Assembly (NCBI GenBank): GCA_016868305.1
Contig: VGHK01000002.1
Span: 24,147-88,146 of the forward strand
Reading direction: 5' to 3'
Source of the DNA: Betaproteobacteria bacterium
GTDB lineage: Bacteria > Pseudomonadota > Gammaproteobacteria > Burkholderiales > Burkholderiaceae_A
DNA: 64,000 nucleotides
Shown: one piece after another, positions 24,495 through 32,412 of the stretch
Numbering within the stretch: the first letter of the stretch is position 1
Layout: each line of letters begins with the position of its first letter
Translations under genes and position numbers: made by a program
The notes under the pieces: generated by a model
Database searches by the model: none
What the model saw: the letters and a program-made list of their open reading frames with translations, nothing else
Told to the model about the DNA's origin: nothing

Positions 24495-25125
24495 GAGGGC
24501 TGCTAAGGCTGCTGCAGGCAGGAGTGTCAACAGCCACACCAACTGGCTTGTCTACGGGGCATGCCTGACCCGGCGAGCGCCTAGTGGGATAGGCCGGAAG
24601 ATGGGCAATGCCCCTTTCAGCCAAGGCCTTTTCGATCTGTGACAGAACCTGTCCGAGTGAGCCTCGGGTACTGCAGACCACGAGATCCGCTAGGCGGCGA
24701 TAAATAGGGTCTCTCTCGCGGTGAAGACGATCGATTGTCGCCCTGGGGTTGGAAGACTGGGTAAGCAACGGGCGGGAATGATCCGACTTAAGCCGCTGCC
24801 AGAGCTGCCGTGGATCGGCATCGAGATAGATCACAAACCCGCGTCTGAGGGCCTCTTGATTGGCCTCTGACAAGGGCGCACCCCCACCGGTGGTAACCAC
24901 CTGCCCGGGCACGGCCATCACCTCTTCGATAAGCTTGGCCTCTCGCCGCCGGAAGCCGGCCTCTCCCTCAAGCTCGAAGATCACCGGCACGGAGGCGCCG
25001 CATCGACGCTCGATCTCGTGATCTGTGTCGATTACCGGCCAGCCCAACCTTTGGGACAGGCGCCGGCCAATGGTCGTTTTACCAGCGCCCATTAGCCCAA
25101 TAATGACAATAGAGGTCGACGTCAC
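24487..25125 (-). CDS. aroK: Shikimate kinase
   Basis: This is a 212-residue kinase that phosphorylates shikimate with ATP. The P-loop GLMGAGKTTIGRRL is near residues 10-23, and DTDHEIERRCG is the shikimate-binding region. GGGAPLSEANQE contains the substrate-contact glycines. The protein is about 30-40 residues longer than most shikimate kinases because of a C-terminal tail rich in Pro, Ser and Thr that runs into the aroB start. Only 44 bases separate its ATG from the divergent PBP1A gene. In most Burkholderiales the pilMNOPQ genes lie in this interval. Confidence 0.95.
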   Translation of the reverse strand: MTSTSIVIIGLMGAGKTTIGRRLSQRLGWPVIDTDHEIERRCGASVPVIFELEGEAGFRRREAKLIEEVMAVPGQVVTTGGGAPLSEANQEALRRGFVIYLDADPRQLWQRLKSDHSRPLLTQSSNPRATIDRLHRERDPIYRRLADLVVCSTRGSLGQVLSQIEKALAERGIAHLPAYPTRRSPGQACPVDKPVGVAVDTPACSSLSSPHE

Positions 25126-25169
25126 GGCATTCCTGTTTTTTGGCCCAACGAGCGATAATACCCTCGGTC

Positions 25170-27470
25170 ATGCGTGCCGTTCTTTCCATTCTCGCCATTC
25201 CCCTCTTGGGACTCCTCGGGCTCATTGCCCTCGTGGTCATGGCGATGGCCCTTGCTACGACCCGCCTTCCTGAGGTAAAGGCCCTTGCCGACTATCGGCC
25301 CAAAGTGCCTCTGCGGGTCATGACAGCCGATGGCGTGCTGATTGGCGAGTTCGGCGAAGAGCGTCGCAGCGTGGTACGGGCCGATCAAGTGCCCAGGGTG
25401 CTTATCGATGCCATCTTGGCCGCTGAAGACGAGCGGTTCTTCGACCATATCGGCATCGACCTTCTTGGCATTGTGCGGTCGGCAAGCACCAATATCATCA
25501 CCGCCAGCAAGGCCCAGGGCGCAAGCACCATCACCATGCAGGTCGCCCGTAACTTCTATCTCTCGGCGGAAAAAACCTTCACCCGAAAAATTTTTGAGGT
25601 CCTGCTTGCGCTGGAAATCGAACGCAAACTCTCAAAGAACCAGATCCTGGAGCTCTACCTGAACCAGATCTTTCTTGGTCGTCGGGCCTACGGGTTTGCC
25701 GCAGCCTCGCAGATTTATTTTGGAAAACCCATCACAAAGCTCACCCTGGCCGAGTCTGCCATGCTCGCCGGGCTGCCCAAGGCACCCTCTGCCTTTAACC
25801 CCGTCACTAATCCGCGCCGGGCAAAGCTACGCCAGGAATATGTTCTGGGCCGAATGCTTAAGCTCGGAATGATCACGGAGCCGCAGTATCGCCGGGCGGT
25901 CTTGGAGAAAATGCGGGTGGTCGGCCGAAGCGACGACTACGGCGTGAATGCCGCCTACCTCGCCGAAATGGTCCGCATCCAGATCGTGAATCAGTTTCGG
26001 GAAGAGGCCTACAGCCGAGGCATCACCGTGTTTACCACCGTGCGTGCCGACGAACAGAAGGCCGCCTATCAGGCGCTACGTACTGGGCTCATTGAATACG
26101 ACCGCCGGATAGGGTGGCGCGGACCCGAGGGTCAGATTGAACTTCCTGAGGGTGCCGAGGCCCAGCAAGATGCCATTGACGACGCCCTAAACGAGCGGGC
26201 TGATAGCGACGGGCTTTTTACTGCGGTAGTGACCCAGGTAGAAAAAGAACGTGTTCTTGTCATGCGGGGCCAAGGCCGACAGTTCTCGATTACCGGCGAG
26301 GGCCTGCAATTTGCCCAACGGGGGCTTGCCGCAAATTCGCCGTCTGGTCTGCGGATACGACGGGGCTCGGTGGTGCGCATCGGGATGATGTCCAAGGGCG
26401 AATGGGAGATCACCCAGTTGCCAGAGGTTGAGGGTGCCTTTGTGGCCATGCACCCCGAAACCGGAGCAATCCGCGCCCTAGTCGGGGGCTTCGACTTTGC
26501 CCGTAGCAAGTTCAACCATGTAACCCAGGCCTACCGGCAGCCGGGCTCCACCTTAAAAGCCTTTGTCTTTGGAGCGGCCCTGGAGAAGAGCTTCTCACCG
26601 ACCACGCTGGTGAATGACGCCCAGGTACGATTTGACCCAGGCGAAACCGGCGGACTGCTCTGGGATCCCAAGAACTACGACGGCACCTACGAAGGCCCCA
26701 TCACCCTGCGACAGGCGCTGGCAAGGTCTAAGAACATGGTCTCGATTCGATTGGTGCATGCTATCGGGCCGCGCTTTGGTCAAAACTACCTCAGCCGGTT
26801 TGGGTTTGAGGCTGACAGGAACCCCCCCTATCTCACGCTGGCCCTCGGTGCAGGAGGCGTCACGCCGCTGCAGATGGCAGCCGGCTACGCGGCAATTGCC
26901 AACGGTGGATTCCGGGTCACCCCCTATTTTATTGATCGGGTGATCGACGATAACGGAGAGCTGCTCAGCAGGGCAGAGCCAGCCCGGGCCGGGGCAGAGG
27001 CACCGGCCATACTCGACCCCCGACATGTCTATATTCTGAACAGCATGCTGCAAGAGGTGATTCGCAGCGGTACCGGCCGTAAGGCGCTCTCTCTAGGCCG
27101 GCCCGACATTGCCGGAAAGACGGGCACCACCAATGAGGCACAGGACGCCTGGTTTGCCGGATACCACCCACAGCTGGCCGCAGTGGCCTGGGTGGGCTAC
27201 GACCAGCCAAGGTCGCTAGGAGAGCGTGAAACAGGGGGGGGTCTTGCCCTGCCCATCTGGATCTCATTTATGTCTGATATATCCAAGAAGCTACCAGTCA
27301 CGCAGATGGCCGTACCCCCAGGAATTATTCGAATCGGAAATGAGATCTACACGGCCGAGAGCATGCCCGGAGCGGGCGTTCGCACCCTTGGGCTTGAGGA
27401 TCCGATTCCCATGTCCGGCGAGGCTGGCGCCCCGAGTTCAACGGGCCAAAGCCTCGAGACCCGACAGTAA
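25170..27470 (+). CDS. mrcA: Penicillin-binding protein 1A (bifunctional peptidoglycan synthase)
   Basis: This is a 766-residue class A PBP with one N-terminal membrane anchor (residues 4-28). The glycosyltransferase domain has the catalytic EDERFFDHIGID motif and QILELYLNQIFLGRRAYG. The transpeptidase domain has the SxxK nucleophile in PGSTLKAF, SxN in ARSKNMVS and KTG in AGKTGTTNEAQD. It polymerises and crosslinks peptidoglycan in the periplasm. I use ATG 25170 (MRAVLSILAIPLL) instead of an upstream TTG at 25140. Its last 33 bases overlap the end of convergent cyaY. Confidence 0.96.
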   Translation: MRAVLSILAIPLLGLLGLIALVVMAMALATTRLPEVKALADYRPKVPLRVMTADGVLIGEFGEERRSVVRADQVPRVLIDAILAAEDERFFDHIGIDLLGIVRSASTNIITASKAQGASTITMQVARNFYLSAEKTFTRKIFEVLLALEIERKLSKNQILELYLNQIFLGRRAYGFAAASQIYFGKPITKLTLAESAMLAGLPKAPSAFNPVTNPRRAKLRQEYVLGRMLKLGMITEPQYRRAVLEKMRVVGRSDDYGVNAAYLAEMVRIQIVNQFREEAYSRGITVFTTVRADEQKAAYQALRTGLIEYDRRIGWRGPEGQIELPEGAEAQQDAIDDALNERADSDGLFTAVVTQVEKERVLVMRGQGRQFSITGEGLQFAQRGLAANSPSGLRIRRGSVVRIGMMSKGEWEITQLPEVEGAFVAMHPETGAIRALVGGFDFARSKFNHVTQAYRQPGSTLKAFVFGAALEKSFSPTTLVNDAQVRFDPGETGGLLWDPKNYDGTYEGPITLRQALARSKNMVSIRLVHAIGPRFGQNYLSRFGFEADRNPPYLTLALGAGGVTPLQMAAGYAAIANGGFRVTPYFIDRVIDDNGELLSRAEPARAGAEAPAILDPRHVYILNSMLQEVIRSGTGRKALSLGRPDIAGKTGTTNEAQDAWFAGYHPQLAAVAWVGYDQPRSLGERETGGGLALPIWISFMSDISKKLPVTQMAVPPGIIRIGNEIYTAESMPGAGVRTLGLEDPIPMSGEAGAPSSTGQSLETRQ

Positions 27471-27764
27471 CCGCGAATGACGCAGAAAGACCTCTTGAAA
27501 TTCTCCGTGCCCTCGGGTATCGGTCCAGTGACTGTCTTGCCAGACAAAGTGATGTGCCCCTTCAGTAGACGCCAGCCAGAGCTGCTGGGTGGGGGCCTGA
27601 GCGTTCACAATAATCTTCTGGCCCGCCTCAAACTCAACCTCAACCACAGGCCCATGTCGGCCGGTTTCTAGAACAAGGTCATGCCTGCCATTCCAGGTAT
27701 CTATCTGCGACTCAATCCAGACAAAAGCCGCTTCAATTTTTTCCAGATATTCCGTTTCGGTCAT
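27438..27764 (-). CDS. cyaY: Frataxin homologue, iron-sulfur cluster assembly protein
   Basis: This is a 108-residue bacterial frataxin that starts MTETEYLEKIEAAFVWIES. The acidic first helix binds iron. GPVVEVEFEAGQKIIVN and the segment ending QQLWLAS form the beta-sheet surface, and HHFVWQDSHWTDTR is the conserved tryptophan region. It modulates IscS-IscU cluster assembly. A longer in-frame start at 27800 gives a non-family leader and is rejected. The 3' end overlaps the PBP1A coding region by 33 bases, and the start is divergent from lptM. Confidence 0.93.
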   Translation of the reverse strand: MTETEYLEKIEAAFVWIESQIDTWNGRHDLVLETGRHGPVVEVEFEAGQKIIVNAQAPTQQLWLASTEGAHHFVWQDSHWTDTRGHGEFQEVFLRHSRLLSGLEALAR

Positions 27765-27805
27765 ACTCCTGCCTTCGGTTTTAGTCTCTATCCCTCTCAT
27801 TGTCT

Positions 27806-27997
27806 ATGAAGGACGCCAAGGTTTCCGAAAATCCCTCGTCAGTGCCGACGATCTCGACCCCAACAAAAGGCCTGCGCCTCTTGGCCTGCGGCCTAGGGCT
27901 TGTCGTGGCGGTTGGCTGTGGCCAGAAAGGTCCGCTGACACTGCCCGAGCCACCGGAACAACCGCCCAGTCCTGCCCGCCCCGCGGGGGCACCGTGA
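27806..27997 (+). CDS. lptM: LPS-assembly-associated small lipoprotein LptM (YifL-like)
   Basis: This is a 63-residue protein with a signal sequence and lipobox ending in GCGQKGPL, the hallmark of the LptM/YifL family, followed by a Pro-rich tail. The mature lipoprotein would be only about 25 residues. LptM is known to help LptD oxidative maturation at the outer membrane. The N-terminus before the hydrophobic segment is longer than usual (about 24 residues), so the start is uncertain. ATG 27806 was chosen over TTG 27800. Its TGA overlaps the lysA GTG (GTGA), the usual lptM-lysA pairing. Confidence 0.86.
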   Translation: MKDAKVSENPSSVPTISTPTKGLRLLACGLGLVVAVGCGQKGPLTLPEPPEQPPSPARPAGAP

Positions 27998-29325
27998 GCG
28001 CTGAAGCAACAGAGGGTTCCTATCCCATGCTGCCGAGCGCCTTCCACTGGAGGGACCAGGCGCTGCACTGCGAAGGCGTCTCGCTGGCCTCAATCGCCCA
28101 GACCTATGGAACTCCGGTCTATGTCTATTCCGAAACTGCCATCGCCCAAGCCTATGCAGGCTTTGCGTCGGTGGATTCCAGCATTCCCCTTCAGGTCTGC
28201 TATGCGGTAAAGGCCAACCCCAGCCTAGGCATCATCCGGCTGCTGGCAGGCCTCGGCGCTGGCTTTGATATCGTCTCTCAGGGCGAGCTTCAACGGGTGC
28301 TTACTGCCGGGGGAAATCCCGCGCGGGTGGTCTTCTCGGGGGTGGGCAAGACCGAAGAGGAGCTGCGGTTCGCGCTAGAGCAGTCGGTTGGCTGCATCAA
28401 TGTCGAGAGCCTGCATGAACTGCAGCAGCTCGGTGACCTGGCTCTGGCCATGGGCCTGACCGCACCCGTATCGGTTCGAATCAATCCGGATATCGATGCC
28501 CAGACGCATCCCTATATCTCCACAGGACTAAAGGAAAATAAATTTGGTCTGGCGCTACCCCAGGCACTAGAGGCTTACCGACTGGCGCATTCACACCCGG
28601 GCCTTCGCATTACCGGAGTGGACTGCCATATCGGCTCCCAGATCACGAGCCTCGCACCCTTTCTTGCCGCGACCGACAGGGTCTTGGCCTTTGTGGACTG
28701 CCTCGCCGAAGAAGGCATCGTGCTCTCCCACATCGACCTCGGTGGCGGCCTGGGCATCTGTTACCACGATGAAAATCCACCCACTCCAAGCGCCCTGATG
28801 CAGGCGTTAACCAACCAGGTGCGGCAATGGGCAGGCACCCGGGCTAGGCCACTGCCCAAACTCGTCTTTGAGTTTGGCAGGGCAATAGTGGGGAATGCCG
28901 GCCTGCTGGTCACCGCCGTAACGCTCTTAAAGCCCGGTGCACAGGCTTCCGATCACAATTTTGCGGTGATGGATGCCGCCATGAATGACCTGATGCGCCC
29001 CAGTCTGTATGGTGCCTGGCACGCAGTAATCCCCCTGTCCACGAGGCCCAGCGCCGGCGCATGCCAGGCCGCATGGGATCTGGTTGGGCCTATTTGTGAG
29101 TCAGGTGACTGGCTTGCCAAGGACCGCCCCATGGCCCTAGCCCCAGGAGACCTTGTGGCATTTGCCTCGGCGGGTGCCTATGGCAGCGCTATGGGGTCTC
29201 AGTACAACAGCCGGCCACGACCGCCTGAGGTTCTGGTGCGTGCAAACGGCCAGGTGTTGCTGCTGCGCCGCCGGGAACGGTTTGAGGACCTTATTCTGAC
29301 CGAACAGATTCCCGCAGGGCTTTAG
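27994..29325 (+). CDS. lysA: Diaminopimelate decarboxylase
   Basis: This is a 443-residue PLP enzyme that converts meso-diaminopimelate to lysine. The PLP-binding lysine is in CYAVKANPSLGI. HIGSQI and DLGGGLGI are cofactor and substrate segments. The catalytic cysteine motif is CESGDWLAKDR. The start is uncertain between GTG 27994, which overlaps the lptM stop as GTGA, and ATG 28027 (MLPSAFHW). I kept the coupled GTG. The stop overlaps the msrQ stop by 4 bases tail-to-tail. Confidence 0.96.
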   Translation: MSAEATEGSYPMLPSAFHWRDQALHCEGVSLASIAQTYGTPVYVYSETAIAQAYAGFASVDSSIPLQVCYAVKANPSLGIIRLLAGLGAGFDIVSQGELQRVLTAGGNPARVVFSGVGKTEEELRFALEQSVGCINVESLHELQQLGDLALAMGLTAPVSVRINPDIDAQTHPYISTGLKENKFGLALPQALEAYRLAHSHPGLRITGVDCHIGSQITSLAPFLAATDRVLAFVDCLAEEGIVLSHIDLGGGLGICYHDENPPTPSALMQALTNQVRQWAGTRARPLPKLVFEFGRAIVGNAGLLVTAVTLLKPGAQASDHNFAVMDAAMNDLMRPSLYGAWHAVIPLSTRPSAGACQAAWDLVGPICESGDWLAKDRPMALAPGDLVAFASAGAYGSAMGSQYNSRPRPPEVLVRANGQVLLLRRRERFEDLILTEQIPAGL

Positions 29326-29978
29326 CTGTCGGGGGTATGCGGAAACCGGGCGGATGCAGAGCCTGCGGAAGATGGGGCTCGCGGCGATTTCGCAGGCGTC
29401 GGCAAGGCCTTGAGCAGGGCAATGCCTAGAAAGAGCCCCGCATAAACCACCACCTCCCCGAAGTCGTTCTTGCCCATCTTGTGCAGAAAGAAGTGGGCCA
29501 GGCTAAGGATAACGATCAGGTGGATTGCCCGGTGCAACCGCTTCCAGCGCACCCCCAGACGCCGCATGGCAATTCTGTTGGAGGTAACCGCCAGCGCAGC
29601 CAGCAGAAAAAGACCAATAAGGCCCACAGACACAAACGGGCGCTGTCCGATATCGTTCCAGACTGCAGCCAATACCAGATCGTGTTCAAACTGCAGAAAG
29701 GCAACAAAATGCACAACGGCATAGGCAAAGGTCCATAGCCCCATGGCCCTCCGCGCTGTCAAAACCTGGCCACCCGCCCATCGCGCCCAGAGCGGCATGG
29801 CATAGACCCAGAGCAGCAAGACCAGGCTCACCTGACCGAGACCCCGGATGATCGCCTCCTGCGGGTTCGGTCCTAGGCCACCCCCCCCAAAAACCTGAAC
29901 CACCAGAGCCCACCCCGGAAGACTCGCCCAGAGAAACAATGCCCACCACAGACCATTCGGAGCGCTGTCGCGGTGCAC
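29322..29978 (-). CDS. msrQ: Haem-binding membrane subunit of the MsrPQ methionine sulfoxide reductase
   Basis: This is a 218-residue ferric reductase-like membrane protein with about six hydrophobic helices. Conserved histidines that would bind haem b are in AYAVVHFVAFLQ, KRLHRAIHLIV and LAHFFLHKMGK. It passes electrons from the quinone pool or flavin to periplasmic MsrP. It follows msrP by 12 bases on the same strand. The C-terminal 25 residues are Pro/Ser/Ala-rich. Length fits the family. Confidence 0.93.
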   Translation of the reverse strand: MHRDSAPNGLWWALFLWASLPGWALVVQVFGGGGLGPNPQEAIIRGLGQVSLVLLLWVYAMPLWARWAGGQVLTARRAMGLWTFAYAVVHFVAFLQFEHDLVLAAVWNDIGQRPFVSVGLIGLFLLAALAVTSNRIAMRRLGVRWKRLHRAIHLIVILSLAHFFLHKMGKNDFGEVVVYAGLFLGIALLKALPTPAKSPRAPSSAGSASARFPHTPDS

Positions 29979-29990
29979 CCTGGGGGCACC

Positions 29991-30992
29991 CTAATAAAAC
30001 CGACGTAGGTCCATACCCGCGTACAAGCCCTCCACGGCCTCGGCATAGCCGTTAAACATCAAGGTAGGACGCCGAGGCGCGAACAGGCTGTCGTCCCCGA
30101 TGCGACGTTCGGTTGCCTGAGACCATCGGCGGTGCGGAACCCCAGGGTTCACATTGGAATAAAACCCATACTCCTGCGGCGCAGACATATTCCAGCTGCT
30201 CTCGGGCTGATTCTCAACAAAAGTGATTCGCACCAGAGATTTGGCGCTCTTAAACCCGTACTTCCAAGGCACCACAATGCGTACCGGCCCACCATTTTGC
30301 GCCAGCAGGGTCTGGCCGTAGGCGCCCAGGCAGAGCAGTGTCAGGTCGTGGCTCGCCTCATCAAGGCGCAGACCCTCGCGAAAAGGCCATTCGAGCACAT
30401 CGGACCGCAGCCCAGGCATCTGCTTAGGATCGGCCAGGCTGGAGAAGGAGACATATTTGGCAGAGCCCAAGGGCTCCACTCTGCGCATCAGGGCCGAGAG
30501 CGAGTAGCCTATCCAGGGAATCACCATCGACCAGCCCTCCACGCACCGCAGCCGATAGACCCGCTCTTCCAGCGGCGCCATCCGTAACAGGTCTTCCAGG
30601 CCCAGGGTCTGCGGCTTGGCCACAAGGCCATCCACGACGAGCGTCCAGGGGTCCATGCGCAGTCGCGATGGCGCGAACTTAGCCGGGTCAGACTTCTGAG
30701 TACCGAACTCGTAGAAGTTGTTGTAGGTCGTTGCATCCTCAAGCCGGGTCTGCTTCTCAACATTCGGCCAGCGACCGGGCCTGGCAGAAAGCGGCTTTGG
30801 CGGTGTAAGGGGCTTAGCCGATGCGTAGGCCCTGCCACCCCCCCCAAGGCCCGTAATCCCCGTCAGGCCAGTAAGCCCTGCGATGCCCAGGCGGCCGGCA
30901 AAGGCACGGCGAGAGGCCCAAAGGGCTTGGGGGGTTATCTCGCCCACCAGGGGGAGGCCCAAGAGCCGACGCCGATCGAACCTGTCTGTCAT
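29991..30992 (-). CDS. msrP: Periplasmic protein-methionine-sulfoxide reductase, molybdopterin subunit
   Basis: This is a 333-residue molybdoenzyme that repairs oxidised methionines in periplasmic proteins. A twin-arginine signal is visible as SRRAFAGRLGIAGL, ending near AYA, so export is expected through Tat with cofactor bound. The molybdenum-ligating cysteine is in LRCVEGWSMVIPW. NVNPGVPHRRWSQATER is a conserved family segment. It lies between ccsB and msrQ, downstream of the cytochrome c maturation genes. The ribosome site is weak. Confidence 0.95.
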   Translation of the reverse strand: MTDRFDRRRLLGLPLVGEITPQALWASRRAFAGRLGIAGLTGLTGITGLGGGGRAYASAKPLTPPKPLSARPGRWPNVEKQTRLEDATTYNNFYEFGTQKSDPAKFAPSRLRMDPWTLVVDGLVAKPQTLGLEDLLRMAPLEERVYRLRCVEGWSMVIPWIGYSLSALMRRVEPLGSAKYVSFSSLADPKQMPGLRSDVLEWPFREGLRLDEASHDLTLLCLGAYGQTLLAQNGGPVRIVVPWKYGFKSAKSLVRITFVENQPESSWNMSAPQEYGFYSNVNPGVPHRRWSQATERRIGDDSLFAPRRPTLMFNGYAEAVEGLYAGMDLRRFY

Positions 30993-31045
30993 CGAGGGGC
31001 TCTGGTTTTCGTGGGCGCGAGGCCTAGCCTAGGACGCATATAAAC

Positions 31046-32368
31046 CTAGAGCTGGCCGTAGGAGTGCAGGCCGGAGAGGAACATGTTCACCCCCAGGAAT
31101 GCAAAACCGGTGATCAGCAGACCAATCAGCGACCAGTAGGCGGCAAAATGGCCGCGAAGACCCTTGACCATGCGCAGGTGCAGCCAGGCGGCATAGTTAA
31201 GCCAGACAATTAGGGCCCAGGTTTCCTTGGGGTCCCACTGCCAGTAGGTGCCCCAGGCCTCTGCCGCCCAGAGGGCGCCAAGAATGGTAGCCACGGTAAA
31301 GAAGGCAAAGCCAATGGCAATGGCCCGATACATGACGTCATCAAGCACCTCTAGGCTTGGCAGTACCTCGGCGATCCGACGTCGCATGGCAATGATGCCG
31401 CCCACAAAGACCGCAGAAATGCCAAAGTAGAAGGCCCAGTAGTCAGGCAGCCCCGAGCGACGAAAGACCAGTGGCTCGGCACAGAGCAAGACCCCCAGAA
31501 TAAACAAAGGCGCCAGAGACCAGATCGACTGCGCATCGGCCTTCACCTTAATAAGGTAGGCAAAGCCCACCATGGCTGCAATGGAGAAAGTGCCATAGCC
31601 AATGAAATTGGCAGGCACATGGATCTTCATCCACCAGGACTGCAAGGCTGGCACCAGCGGCTGGATTTCGTGGGCAGACCGGGTGGCCGAATACCAAAGC
31701 AGAAACCCCACCGCTGCAACAATGATGATCGAGACAAAGCCGCCCAGGGTACGGGTCTGGTAGCGCCGCTCGTAGAAAAGGTAAAAAAGTGCGGTAACCA
31801 GGGTGAATAGAATGAAGACCTCGTAGAGGTTGCTCACTGGAATGTAGCCGATGTCCGGGGAGATCAGGTATGACTCGTACCAGCGCACCAGCAGGCCCGT
31901 GAGCCCCATGACCGAGGCCGACCAGGTAAGCACGCTGCCCATCCACAGGGCCGTTGCCCCCCGCGCAAAAAGCCCTACCCAGTAGGCTGCGCTGGCAATC
32001 GCAAAGAAGGCGCACATCCATAAGATCGCCGACTGCGAGGACAGGAAATACTTTAAGAGAAAGGCCTCCTCGGCCCGGGCAAGGCTACCCTGGTAGGCCG
32101 AGATACCAAGCAGCGCAAGCGCCGCCACCCCAATCAGGTAGACCCGCAAGGCTGGCCAGAGCCAGCCCAGAAAGACGATGCTCGGTACGCAGCACCAGAG
32201 AATGGTGAGTTCATAGACATCCATAAACGCGGAGAACCGGGCTGTTGCGTAACCGGCACCCAGGGCAAGCAAAACCGCAAAGGCCAGATCAACCCAGGAA
32301 AGCCTGCCCGCCCCAACGGCATACGACCGTGAATGCGCCAGGTTCTCTGAAATCGTGGTGGTATTCAT
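31046..32368 (-). CDS. ccsB: System II cytochrome c synthesis protein CcsB/ResC
   Basis: This is a 440-residue membrane protein with about ten hydrophobic segments. It contains the haem-handling tryptophan-rich motif WGTYWQWDPKETWALIVW. With ResB it forms the system II haem lyase that attaches haem to exported apocytochromes. Conserved histidines are in KIHVPANFIGYG and YAAWLHLRMVKGLRG. A strong AGGAGAGG precedes the ATG. It follows resB by 44 bases. Confidence 0.96.
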   Translation of the reverse strand: MNTTTISENLAHSRSYAVGAGRLSWVDLAFAVLLALGAGYATARFSAFMDVYELTILWCCVPSIVFLGWLWPALRVYLIGVAALALLGISAYQGSLARAEEAFLLKYFLSSQSAILWMCAFFAIASAAYWVGLFARGATALWMGSVLTWSASVMGLTGLLVRWYESYLISPDIGYIPVSNLYEVFILFTLVTALFYLFYERRYQTRTLGGFVSIIIVAAVGFLLWYSATRSAHEIQPLVPALQSWWMKIHVPANFIGYGTFSIAAMVGFAYLIKVKADAQSIWSLAPLFILGVLLCAEPLVFRRSGLPDYWAFYFGISAVFVGGIIAMRRRIAEVLPSLEVLDDVMYRAIAIGFAFFTVATILGALWAAEAWGTYWQWDPKETWALIVWLNYAAWLHLRMVKGLRGHFAAYWSLIGLLITGFAFLGVNMFLSGLHSYGQL

Positions 32369-32412
32369 TTTCCTCTCCTGCGCATCGGGCTCTCAAAAAA
32401 CTGCCACTGGTC

